A stretch of DNA of 64,000 bases. Origin: Sorex araneus. Taxonomy: Eukaryota; Chordata; Mammalia; Eulipotyphla; Soricidae. Positions 45,614-56,375 of this stretch are shown piece after piece. The notes beneath the pieces were generated by a model. It searched no databases and was not told the DNA's origin. It saw only the letters and a program-made list of their open reading frames with translations. The DNA lies in contig NC_073306.1 in NCBI RefSeq assembly GCF_027595985.1, positions 193,767,000-193,830,999 on the forward strand. Direction: 5' to 3'. Numbering within the stretch: position 1 is the stretch's first letter; each line of letters opens with the position of its first letter. The position numbers and the translations under genes are program-made.

Positions 45614-46056
45614 CTAAGGAAGAGCCCCAAAGGGCACATTGAGAGAAGTGAAATACCCCAGTAAATTGTTTACCCAAAGGAAAACAATTTGAACTGTCAT
45701 ATATATGAATCAAAGTAAAATTGTTGGCTTACAAATGCAATACATTTGGGGCATCTTCACTCATAGTAGAATTAATTTGGTATTCTAGAGTTCAAAAAAT
45801 TATAAATAAAATGGAGTATAAATGTAATATCAAGTCTATTAGAGGAAATTGTATTCAAAATTATTGGAGCTAAGTATGTCATTTGTGGAAATGAATTTTT
45901 ATATTAATGCTCGTACATCACTTATAGATGAACTGTTTGTACATGGGTGAGAGGACTCATTGTTTTGTCACCAGTGAAAAGAAACCTACACCCAATTTCT
46001 CTGTGAAATAAATAATCTTCACCATACCTACTGTTTAGTTTGTTTAACTTTTTTTT

Positions 46057-46215
46057 TTTGGGGGGGTGTTTGTTCACACCCAGTGATGCTTAAGCCGTCC
46101 ATCTGGCTCTGCACTCAGGGATCAGGCTTCCTCAAGAAAGCATATGGGTGGGAAGTACCAAACCCAGGTAGACAACATGCAGAGCAAGCACCTTACTACT
46201 GTACTATTTCTTAGT
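46057..46215 (-). repeat. Old poly(A)-class SINE
   Basis: GTTCACACCCAGTGATGCTT ... TACTGTACTATTTCTTAGTCC, in intron 5 of gene B. Confidence 0.75.
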
Positions 46216-46634
46216 CCAGAGACACTACTTTTCAGCAATGCATAATAATCACATGAATGAAAAATTAAAGTATTATATTAAGTGAAAAAATTTTTTACAT
46301 AAGATTATATATTTTGTATAACATGCACATAATAAAATAATTTATAGAAACCGAGTATAGATTAATGCCTGACTATTGTGGAAGTGGAAAGGGGTGTTTT
46401 CAACTGTAATATTTTCGAGGGCTTTTGAAAATATCCAAAACTTAGGTCAGAGTGATAATTTCATCTCTCTGTAACATAGTATGAATACATTATTGTATGT
46501 ATTTAGTTGGATACTATGTAAATTATTTCTCTGTTGAAAGCTTTCAATATAATAATAATTGAAGCTATTTCTTAAGACAAAGTAGTATTAAAAGCTTCAA
46601 AATTTTGACTCTGGCTTAAAGTAATATTTGCTGC

Positions 46635-46736
46635 TATGCCAAAAACAGTAAAATAAGTCTCATGATGAAGACGTTACTAGTGCCCGCTCAAGCATATCAA
46701 AGAGCAATGGGATGACAGTGATACAGACAGTGATAC
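46635..46736 (+). repeat. RTE-tailed SINE, 3' fragment
   Basis: ATGCCAAAAACAGTAAAATA and GACGTTACTAGTGCCCGCTC, tail GGGATGACAGTGATACAGAC. The head is missing. Intron 5 of gene B. Confidence 0.85.
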
Positions 46737-47028
46737 TTTATGTTCTTAGTTTTTACTTCTTTGGTTTTTGCAATAGTTGTAAAACTGACCTCTTACAATT
46801 ACCTAAGGGATCTTTATATATGTTCACAGAGCAAATTGTTGCAATAATCACTTACCTCAAATTCAATGGGGCTAAAATGCAAGCTTTTCATAAATGTTTG
46901 AGGAAAATAGCTCACTTATTATGGGATTATTCATATTTCTTAATTAATCTCTGAAACTAATGTAAGACATACAACTGAGAAAATTACCCATGTATAAATA
47001 TTCTCTATTAAAATGTTGTGATACTCAC

Positions 47029-47248
47029 GAAGGATCATTGATGACTGTCTTCAATGCATTGAGCAAATCTGAGCTTGACATTGTTTCAAAGTCCACCCTG
47101 ACAGCTGCCCCCTTGGCCTGCATATGAGCGATGTTATCGGGCTGATCCCCAAACAGGGGAATGCCCACCATAGGCACCCCGTGGTAAATTGCCTCATAGA
47201 TGCCGTTGGTCCCACCATGAGTGATGAAAGCTTTGGTTTTGGGATGAC
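47029..47248 (-). CDS. UGT2B: UGT2B-like gene B, exon 5 (UGT signature)
   Basis: A 220-bp exon carrying the core UGT signature: [20 protein letters not shown], then the [14 protein letters not shown] block that contacts the UDP-glucuronate donor, ending in [11 protein letters not shown]. The acceptor is ATTGTAG and the donor GTGAGT. The size equals UGT2 exon 5. Human paralogues commonly have Ala where this reads LFGDQ; I regard that as a tolerated change. Intron 4 is about 1.3 kb. Confidence 0.94.
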
Positions 47249-47461
47249 CTACAATTGAGTGAATTTTAGGAAACAATCATGATTCTGGGTAATGAAATGA
47301 AAGGATAAAACAAGACAATGAAATGTATTTTTCAGATCTCAGAGCTGGAATATTTTAGTTTGCTAGATAAAGAAATGAAGAACGCCTAATTACTTTCAGT
47401 TACCAAATAAAACCAAGTTTTTCAGGTGAACAAATAAAATGAAAAAAAGTGTGTTTTTTAA

Positions 47462-47604
47462 GTTTTTTTTTCCACACAGGGTGGTTCTCAGGGCTTACTC
47501 CTGGCTGTTCGCTCAGGGATCCCCCCCGCCACTGCTCAGAAGATCATATCAGTGCTGTGGATTGAACCCAAGTGCGTTGTGACTGCTGTGTTATTCTCCA
47601 GCTC
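47462..47604 (-). repeat. Old poly(A)-class SINE
   Basis: GGTTCTCAGGGCTTACTCCT ... GTGTTATTCTCCAGCTCC, in intron 4 of gene B. Confidence 0.75.
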
Positions 47605-48574
47605 CTATGTAAATTATTAATCTTGTTTTAATGTTTTTGCCTGATCAAGAAGTAAGGAAATGAAAACTTAGTGGGTATAAAAATATTCTCAGACATAAAC
47701 CATGACTTAGGAGAAAGGCCTGGCAGGATTAAAAATTAGGGAATTGGACAGAAATTGGAGAGCAAATATGCCTCTAAATCCTATTCATTGTTCACAAGAG
47801 CCTATTTTCAGGTGTTGTGAGAATAATAAAATATCATAGTTCTGCCTTATAGACTCAGAGTAATTTCACTATATAAAAACTACAGATTACTTTACTTTGC
47901 TTAACTGATGAGATTGGTCATGGTCAAGACATGAATAGTCATGCACATGGCATGAATAGGCAGTTTGTCATTACTTTGGTGTATCTTTAAATAATTTTGT
48001 TATCTAATGTGCAAGAAGGGTACAAACTAATTTGTACACGCTTAGGTAAAGAACATTTTCTAATACCATCTTTCAATGTGGTTTTATATGTACTTTAAAA
48101 AAAAATTAATTTAATTCTGGGTCTCCTGATGCTTGGCTAGGTAGCAAGGGCCTGAAGCTTCTGCGCTTTGTAAGGATGCGGCAGTACTGGGATCAAAGTT
48201 TCTTTCAGGGCTTCATTCAACAGGGTCTCGTGCTCATGTGATGTCAGGACCAAACACAGACGCTTTGTGCTTTTCTTTTAGTCATTAATTTTTCTATGAA
48301 AATATTTAGAGCATGTGTTTTATTTAGGTTTCTAAATATATGCAAAACTACATAATGGGCAACTATGTGTTGGAGTTATGACATAGTATTAGTGATAACT
48401 AAATTTCCACTGAGTTCTTTGAAAATAATAGCAAGAGCCTATATAATAAAAAAGCATATAATAAGTAAACATATACTATTATTATTAGCTAATAAATTCA
48501 TAATAATTTTGTTTCCTTGTGAATTGACGATCTGGAATTACTTTTATATCAATATTTATGTTTCAGAAACTTAC
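47605..48574. other. Intron 4 of gene B
   Basis: Unique sequence with one unclassified GC-richer patch at about 48118-48260. Confidence 0.4.
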
Positions 48575-48662
48575 CAAGAAGGTCATTCTGGGGGATCCAC
48601 TTATATAGCCTAGTATTTGCCCCTAAAGTATCTGGTGTCTTGCTATCAAATCTCCAAATAAC
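48575..48662 (-). CDS. UGT2B: UGT2B-like gene B, exon 4
   Basis: An 88-bp exon encoding [20 protein letters not shown] and then KWIPQNDLL, ending with the first base of a Gly codon. [11 protein letters not shown] begins the UGT signature region. Acceptor TTCACAG and donor GTAAGT are present on the minus strand. The size equals UGT2 exon 4. Intron 3 is about 2.35 kb. The exon is open and unremarkable. Confidence 0.93.
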
Positions 48663-48966
48663 CTGTGAATATTAAGAAAATGTGTTAACCTTTGGTTCAC
48701 TTTGAGTGTATTTTGTACATGGTATAGAAGAGAGGTTGAATTTCATTCTTATGTGTTTCTTCAGTTTTCCCCAAACCATTTACCAATGCTATTACCTTTA
48801 TCTATTGCATAATACAGGCATTTAATTGTAAAAAAAAAAAGAAAGAAAATGTGTTAATCTACTAGTGAAATGTCAAAATTACAGTATGTTTAAATGCTAA
48901 ACCTACAAGAGATTCTGTACCTTTCTTCTATAGAGAACACTTACATAGGATAATTTTACAGTGCAT

Positions 48967-49134
48967 AGGGCTTTTAACTTGCATACAATGAACAATGAGG
49001 TTCAATGAGGTTCAATCATCAGCATCCCTTATGCCCCCCTTTCCGCCCCCCCATATACTGCTGGGGGTGATCCCTGAGAACAGAACTAGGAATAGTCCCT
49101 GAGCATCACTGGGTGTGCCCTGCTCCCCAAAATA
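48967..49134 (+). repeat. Old poly(A)-class SINE
   Basis: GGTGATCCCTGAGAACAGAA and GAGCATCACTGGGTGTG body. The head is eroded and has a duplicated TGAGGTTCAA. Intron 3 of gene B. Confidence 0.65.
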
Positions 49135-49900
49135 AAACATTGTGGTATAATATATATGGATTCGCTATGTGCTTATATTTGTATTAAAAATGTGCATATA
49201 ATAACGGTGTTTTTCACAGAGCCATTTAACAGATGGTATTATCAATAATATACTTTGTAATTCAATTTAGAGAATGTTTGAAATTAGTAAGAACTACCTA
49301 TTTATTATTAGGTATTTATTAAAATTATCTCTCAATATCAGATAAGACAACTATTTTCCCACAGGTTTACAGAAATAAATTTACTTAAATATACCTTCTG
49401 ATATACTGTTTTATTGGAAATTTATATCGTATGATTTTAAATAGCTGGTCCGTACTATAAATTAATTAAATAAATAATAATTTTTATAAAATAATTTTTG
49501 TTTATAAAATGCACTGCCTGTTTGCTTGCTCACTACAGGTAATGTATAAGAAAAAATCTCTGGGAAGTAATATTTTTTATGAGTCCAGAATATTGTTACA
49601 GATTGTATGACAAAAGCTTTATCATGAACAACATTGTAACTGTGTATCTATGTTCAAAAAAACTTTAAAAAATACATCGTTATATATTTTGTCCTTGGAC
49701 ATTCTCATAGGAAAGGGGAAGAATTGGCAACAAATAATGGAATAAACAGAGAAACAATCCAGAATTGTCACCACTTCATTCCACTTATCATTATAGCAGC
49801 CACTTACCGTTATAGGATAAACATAATCAATTAAATAGGTATTAGATCAAATACGTATAGCCAAAGACCTTTATGTACATTACCAACAGATTCTTATTTG
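49135..49900. other. Intron 3 of gene B, unique sequence
   Basis: AT-rich. The paralogous part of gene A is outside the window. Confidence 0.4.
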
Positions 49901-50057
49901 GGAAATTACCCAGAAATTCTAAAAATCTGAATTATAGTAAACAAATGAAAGACCTTTGCTTATACTGTGCATGATGAGGTGATTTTATATCCTTTTCAAA
50001 TATAAACACAGATGCAAGCAAGAATATAAGATAATAGACTAAAAAAAGTAGATGTTG

Positions 50058-50252
50058 CAGCTGGAATGATAGTACTGTAGCCAGGGCACTTACTTGCATG
50101 CAACTGACCTGTGTTCAACCCCTGGCACCACAGATAATCCTCCAAGCCTCTCCAGGAGTGATCCCTGAGTGTGAGAGCCTGGAATAAGCCCTGAGCACCA
50201 CTGGGTGTGGCCCCCAACCCAAATGAATAAATGAATAAATAAATAAATAAAT
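50058..50252 (+). repeat. tRNA-headed SINE (paralogue of 161-361)
   Basis: Same position in the duplication, same (AAAT)n tail, shorter array. Confidence 0.85.
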
Positions 50253-50404
50253 TTTAAAAGGTTTGTGGTGTGGAGTACATCTTCAGTTTTCGCAGAGTGG
50301 GCATAATTTTATTGACTTTTTTCTATACTCCTCTCTTACCTTCATTTCTAAACAATTATAGCTATCTTGAGATTTGAAAGAAGCTATGTAATGCTGATTC
50401 TTTT

Positions 50405-50577
50405 CTCTTTTTTTGGCTTTATGGGTCACACCTGGCAAGGCACAGGGGTTACTCCTGGCTCTGCACTCAGGAATCACCCCTGGTGGTGCTCAGAGGACCA
50501 TATGGGATGCTGGGAATCGAAACCATTCATCCGCATGCAAGGCAACTGCCCTACCTGCTGTACTATTGTTCCAGCCC
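50405..50577 (-). repeat. tRNA-headed SINE (paralogue of 420-599)
   Basis: Same position in the duplication. Here the B-box region is mutated to GAATCGAAACCATTC. Confidence 0.88.
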
Positions 50578-51015
50578 TTGTAATGCTGATTCTTGTATTC
50601 ATAAATTGTACACTTGTGTTTCAAAGCCCTACTTATCAATCCTTGATTAATGCTATGTTTCTGATAACATCTGCCGTGCTTTATCCTGTCATATTTTCTG
50701 CTAAAACGTACAAATGACAGGGAAGAATTTGCCATTTCTGTTCCTATCCCAAAATGTTACTATAATAACCATTCACCTAACTTTACCCATAAAATATATC
50801 TCAATGTTAATGTCAAGTAATTATGGTTTAAAGGTACTATCTGTAAAACTTTAGCAAGTGTCATATACATTTTTGTTAGAATTGATTAAGATATATAAGA
50901 TAAATCAGACTTACCACAATTGAGCATTCATGTATTGTTTTTATATAGATCTATACAGATTTAGCAGACACATTGTTAATTCTTTGTTACACATTGTGTG
51001 TTACTATTACCTAAC

Positions 51016-51147
51016 CTTTTGTGGAATCTGGGCAAGAGCTGATGCAATCACATTGGCTCTCTCCTCGGGCATGTTACTGACCATTGACCCCAGAGTAAAC
51101 ACCACAACACCATTTTCTCCAGAGCTCTGGACAAACTCCTCCATGTC
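51016..51147 (-). CDS. UGT2B: UGT2B-like gene B, exon 3
   Basis: First exon of the upstream paralogue present in the window: 132 bp, identical in sequence to gene A exon 3, with acceptor ATTACAG and donor GTTAGG. It opens the C-terminal UDP-sugar-binding domain. Exons 1 and 2 were looked for between 51148 and 64000 and not found. That interval is taken up by duplicated intron, an L1 and an ERV, so they should lie to the right of the window. Confidence 0.92.
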
Positions 51148-53496
51148 CTGTAATGCAAGAATTTGTCCCATTATTGAAGGACAGCATAATATCAAACAAT
51201 GTCAAAAGAATTGATACAATACTAGTATAAGGAGAGAACATCAAGTATTTTAGAAATTGTTCGTGACCTTTAAAAAATATGGTGGAATACTCAAGACATG
51301 AAATTTGCCAGCTTAGAAATTCCCCCTTTTTTCGGTAGTTGAGAAAAGATGGTAGAAATTGTGTTTGCGTTTGTGTGTTTGGTATACTTATTCCTCCACC
51401 ATCATTGTTTACCCCCATCACTGTCCTAGAGTCACATTTACTCAGCTCCACTCCTTTTCCCTCTTCTACCACCAACTGGTCATCTCAATTCTGTTTCATA
51501 GTCCAAATATTTGTTGTAAATACATACTTTCCATGCTTTTTATTCACTTCTTTGTATGCCACATATATGAAGTCATCAGTTTTTGTTCTTTCTTTGAATA
51601 AGTTTGCTTAACATAACCCTCTCTAGCTCCATCTACCGTGTAACAAAAGATTTCACCTATTCTAATAGCTGAGAAGTGCTTCATTATGCTTATAAACCCC
51701 AACTTCTTTGTCCATTTATCCTTCAATGGACATGGCTTGTTTTCATATTTTGACTACTTTAAGTAGAGGGGCCATGGATATTAGTGTGCATACTTTTTGA
51801 ATAAACTTTTCATGTTCTTGCAGTATACGTTAAGAAATTAAAATCAAGAGATCCTATAAGAAAATAAGTTTAAGTTTTTTTCCCTACAAAGGTTTAATTC
51901 TGTTTCCCATAGAGACCGAATAAGACATTTGTACGTTGCCATTCTAAAGAAGCAATTAGAAAGTGTTGGTATTATTTATATTTCCACAGTTATGTAAATA
52001 ACCTCCAGGCCTCTTCTTATTAATACAACTGGAATCCAAACCATAACAATTTCCATTTATCTATCATCATTCCATGTTAATGACCATTCTACTTTTTGTT
52101 TGTAAGTTTTGATATCTAGATTCCTCATAAGAGATTTTTATTTTTGTCACCTGAATTTGGACCTCAATATTCATCCACAATAAGAATGTTTTAGGATGTA
52201 TTCCCTTTCTAATTCTCATAGACATATTATTGTACATGTGTATAATTTGTTGTTTTGTCTGTTTAGGATAAATGGTTTGCTTCCCCTTTTTGAAACTTGT
52301 TCATAAAAATGCAAAGAAGTTAGGTGTTCAAATATCTCACTGAGATTCTTATTTTAATTTTCTGGATGCATAACAAAATATTGCTAGACTATATAATGAT
52401 TTTATTTGAAATTTATTTGGCATGATATCAATTTTGTTTTTATTTTTATGAATTAATTGTTATAATCAATGTATTAGAAATAATGGGAAGTTGAAGGGAG
52501 CAGATGAACTTAGATAATATTCTGAGACTGTTTATACTTTTATAATTGTTATTATAGATTTTGGGCAGAGGAACACAGTAGGAACAAATTTCATTTATAG
52601 TCATATTTTCTCATCATTATGCCAAATCATTTATGTTAATTCATGCATTGTAGGCAGGGATGATATCTTTTTATGCACTGCTATTCAGTGTCACACTAAA
52701 GTAAGCACATTAAAAGCAATTGTCAATACAAATGATTTGGCAAAATTATAATTTCATACTGACAATGTTGTTCACTGAAATTTTATATGGTTGACATGAT
52801 AATCTGTGTGAACCTAGAAACCTATACCAATAATTAAACTCAGATATCTTTGTAAAAAATAATAGCTGATCCACAGCATAAGAACCTTTAGAAAAATTCA
52901 AAAAAACACCAGAAAGAAAAATGTGTTATTTATATGCCCTAGAAATAAGCTCTTTATAAAATGTGTTTTTGTGCTGCTGTTTATTATGTTTTATAATAAA
53001 ATATACATATGCATGAATATTTAGAAAATTTCATGCCTTAATGTCTTCATTCCATACAATTGCATAAATATTTTATAATGTGTATATAAATGTAAAGTGT
53101 TATAAATTCCTTTTGTTATTTCGAATAAACTCAATATTTGATGTTTTACATAACTCATAGTAATTTTTAATCTCTGATTATATTTGTCAATAAAATTCAA
53201 TTTGTGGATATTATGAAATTAACATTCTAACCTTTTAAAGAATCAAGGCATAATTTGCCATATATCTTTTTACTTCCACAGGTAGCATACTTATTATGGG
53301 ATAATCTAATAATTGAAAACAAAAAATACTTCAGAGAAAAACTATCTTAATACACTAAAACAAAGACTTAGTTACATTATTGACCTGGTATTAAGTCTTG
53401 TTTAAGAATATTAATAATGAAAACTACTATTAGAATTGTGTATTGTGATTATACAGATATTTATCTTTCCCTCCATTGTTAAAAGAAAAATCACTG
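51148..53496. other. Intron 2 of gene B, duplicated sequence
   Basis: Includes the paralogue of the old L1 fragment (about 51530-51960) and the two empty SINE sites. Otherwise AT-rich unique sequence. Confidence 0.5.
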
Positions 53497-53670
53497 GGGC
53501 TGGAGCATAGCACAGGGATAGGGCATTTGCCTTGCACAAAGCCAACCTGGGTTCGATTCCCTGCATTCTATACGGTCCCCTTAGCACCGCCAGGATCAAT
53601 TCCTGAGTGCAGAGCCAGGACTAACCAGTGAGCATTGCCGGGTGTGACCTAAAAGTAAAAAAAGAAGAAA
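53497..53670 (+). repeat. tRNA-headed SINE (paralogue of 4029-4203)
   Basis: GGGGCTGGAGCATAGCACAG head and GTTCGATTCC B-box. Shared insertion. Confidence 0.9.
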
Positions 53671-54514
53671 AATTACTTCCATTTTTTTCTTATGAAGTTG
53701 CAAAGTAGAACTTGTCTTGGCCCCAAAATTTCAGAAGGTCAGAAAATACCAAAAAAATGTTTGGAAGTTGCTGGCACAGCCCTAGGGGGACTGACAATTC
53801 AAACCTAAGATCACAACTTAAAAATAAACCCATCAGGGGAAGATTCATTAGGAACAAGTACCATATCGAGATTCTTAATGGAAATTACCATTTTCCCTTA
53901 ACAAAGTCCTAGCAAAGGATTCTGATTTGTCCCACAAGCCCCAATCCAAGGAATCTTGAAGTGTCTATATAATACTACTGCTGTGGTATAACCCTGATTT
54001 AGGGTGTACTTTTCTAGGTTTTTGTGCTCTTGCAGACAGATTAGAATGGAAGGAGTGAAAAGCAAGAAACAGAATATAGAATTTCCTTAAAGGAAAAGGC
54101 GTCCTAATGGGATATCCTTGGATGCTAACTAGACTTTTCTTTTATAGGTTTTATTTGCTTTTCTGCCTTTTGTTTCCCCATATTTGGTTATGTCAGGGTG
54201 GCTGTTGATTAGTTCCTGGCCCTGGGTTTCCTTTGACCCTGTATTTCTCGCAGTTTTCAGAAGTGATAGTTCATAAGGCTTGATAACAGGATGTTAGGAT
54301 GTATCAGAACATATGAGGAGAAGTATGGGTCCAGTTTTGAGCCTCTCCCCACACACAGACTGATTTGTTCCTCTCTAGTGTGTCCCAGTTTCCTGTTCCA
54401 CTGTATAGCATATTTAGGTTCACTTGCACATTCCAACTTGGAGTGATTATTTTTTTTCCTTTATTATTGATCTTCCCTCTTTTTTGTAAGGATACTCTCC
54501 TTCGCTTTTTAAAA

Positions 54515-54727
54515 AATTTTTTTTTATTTTTCACATTTAAAATTTTTTATTTTAATTTTTTAATTAGTGAATCACCGTGAAGATACAGTTACAGATTTAC
54601 ACATATTAATGCTTGTGTTTCCGTCATACAATGCTCGAGAACCCATCCCTCCGCCAGTGCCCATTCTCCAACACCAAGGAACCCAGTATCCTTCCGCCCC
54701 CAATCCCATCTCCAACACCCCATCCCG
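54515..54727 (-). mobile_element. L1, 3' end (split by ERV)
   Basis: A/T-rich tail, TTAGTGAATCACCGTGAAGA, then L1 3' UTR up to CCAACACCCCATCCCG. Same insertion site as the L1 at 4985. It continues at 62433 beyond the ERV. Confidence 0.92.
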
Positions 54728-55034
54728 TGTAGGGAGCCAGAGCACATGGAGCAAAGTTGGCGCCGACATCCGGCTGCCCTAGGTGATAAACGACCTCCAG
54801 AGCGCGGGCCCCGGCATCGCCCCACATGGGGTGATTGGAGGACAGCCAACTGGCGAGCAACACGTCAGAAGCGAGGGGTCTTCTCTATAAGAAGGATATC
54901 GCTCTGAGGGTCGGGGCCTTCCTCCCCCCACTGGTGTACTTGTGGAGATCTCCAATAAACTTGCTGCAGAAGGACCCTCAACCGGTGTCGTCTCTCTTTG
55001 CTGGCGAAGGGAAACCGCAACAAAGTGATTTACA
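54728..55034 (+). repeat. ERV 5' LTR
   Basis: 307 bp, TGTAGGGAGC...TTTACA, with inverted TGTA/TACA ends. Contains a TATA-like CTCTATAAGAAGG (about 54883) and AATAAA at 54954-54959. It differs from the 3' LTR at only about five positions by eye, four of them clustered in the last 30 bp. Confidence 0.95.
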
Positions 55035-55036
55035 AC

Positions 55037-55054
55037 TGGTGCCGAAACCCGGGA
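55037..55054 (+). promoter_or_regulatory. ERV primer-binding site for tRNA-Phe
   Basis: TGGTGCCGAAACCCGGGA, two bases after the LTR, is the exact complement of the 18 3'-terminal bases of mammalian tRNA-Phe including CCA. Use of tRNA-Phe is known for intracisternal A-particle elements and HERV-F. Confidence 0.93.
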
Positions 55055-55220
55055 CGCCGGGTAAGTTTCATTCGCACCCTGGGGAAGGCCCCTTCGTTCC
55101 GAAGGGAGGGTTCAGAACTGCAGGACGGGGTGGCTCGGAGAGGCAGACTACGGCCTGAAATTTTAGAAAGGGTCCAGGATAGTCTGTCAGAAACCGAGCG
55201 GTCGGAAAGATTAAGCGCGC

Positions 55221-55916
55221 ATGAAAGGGTACCCGAAACAAAGAAAAAAAGGACTGCCCGATAGAGGCAAGGGCGAGGGAAGGGGGAGGGGAGAGTTCTC
55301 ACCCCCCTCACTCGCAACAAAGGAAAGGGGACCGCCCGGAGGGGGCGAGAATGAGGCAGGAGAGGCGGAGGCCGCACCTCCCCCCACAGTTTGCACAACT
55401 TGCTCTAGACCGGGTGGGCGGAGGAAAATCTATCCCTGGGGGGATATGGCTGCAGCCAGCCTGAAACCCAAAGAGAGCTCTTCCGAAGACTCCCTTTCGA
55501 GCTCTGAAGAAGAGCAAATTCTAGACCAGGAAGCGGCACGCTACAAAGCGGCACACCGCTACGAAGCGGCACGCCATCGCCCCCCCCCCCACCTCCGTAA
55601 TCGAAACCGAAACAGCAGAACGCACTTACCGCGCCCCGTACCCTCGGCTCCCCCGCCCCCGCCATACGCACGGGGGGGGTGGGGGGGGACGGAAGGAGTC
55701 CATGCATCCCGAACATCTTTATTTTCTGCTGACCTGCATAAGCAGATGAGACTAGCCTTTCCTGTCTTTGAGGGAGATGGGAATGGAAGAGTTCATGCTC
55801 AGGTAGAATTCAATCAGATTAAAGAGTTGGCAGAAGCGGTCAGAAAATATGGGGCCAATGCCAATTATACCATTTCCCTACTTGAAAGACTGGCCCGGGA
55901 TAGGATGACCCCCTGA
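55221..55916 (+). pseudogene. ERV gag 5' part, betaretrovirus-like, truncated by stop
   Basis: Gag forms the viral core. This 231-codon frame has a basic N-terminal part, an acidic Ser/Glu cluster (SSSEDSLSSSEEE), a charged repeat (ARYKAAHRYEAARH), adjoining late-budding motifs in PSAPPPPPYA (both PSAP and PPPY), then FPVFEGDGNG and a helical segment typical of the start of a betaretroviral capsid. A TGA ends it in early capsid. No continuation of the capsid is found downstream, where the element changes to unrelated class I sequence. Confidence 0.75.
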
Positions 55917-56102
55917 GACTGGCAAGAATGGCCAAGGCCACTACGAGGGGTTAGAGTCCCCTTGGGAGAGGCCGAAGCGAAGCCCTGGAGAGTAGTTTTT
56001 GCTCGAGGACCATCCTGTCTTAGGTTTTTTTTTCTTCCCTAGGTTGTTGCTGGTACTAAAAAAAAAAACAAAAACAAACAAACAAAAAAAAAAACATGGG
56101 CC

Positions 56103-56375
56103 ATGGGCAACTCAACTTCAATACCTAAATATTCCCCTCTGGGTTGCTTGTTAAATTAAAACATTTGGAAGAGCCTCCAGCTAGATAGTTTAAATAAGGA
56201 ATATCTTGTTGACCTCTGTAACACCATATGGCTTGGATATAATCTAGAGCATGGGGAAAGATGGCCAGTGAATGGCAGTTTGCATTACCAGACCATTTTG
56301 CAGTCAGATCTTTTGCAGGTAACGAAAGAAGTAGGATTATCAAAGCAGAGAAGATTTAATATCAAGAATGAAGAA
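56103..56375 (+). pseudogene. ERV second gag start, class I-like matrix
   Basis: Begins MGNSTSIPKYSPLGCLLN with a myristoylation-type MGN start, meets a stop at codon 19, then stays open for about 70 codons (including CNTIWLGYNLEHGERWPVNG). The layout resembles class I (ERV-H/F-like) matrix rather than the betaretroviral gag just upstream. An A-rich stretch and an intron-acceptor-like TTTTTTTTCTTCCCTAG (56026-56042) precede it. Confidence 0.6.

Larger units (their letters stand above)
49901..54514. repeat. Segmental duplication, copy 2 (gene B, around exon 3)
   Basis: Colinear with 1-4980. It starts with the same TGGGAAATTACCCAGAAATT sequence and carries exon 3 at 51016-51147. Unfilled target sites for the two copy-1-specific SINEs are at 52643-52653 and near 52955-52978. 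Most differences are single substitutions and small indels, several percent by eye in the intron next to exon 3. Confidence 0.9.
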
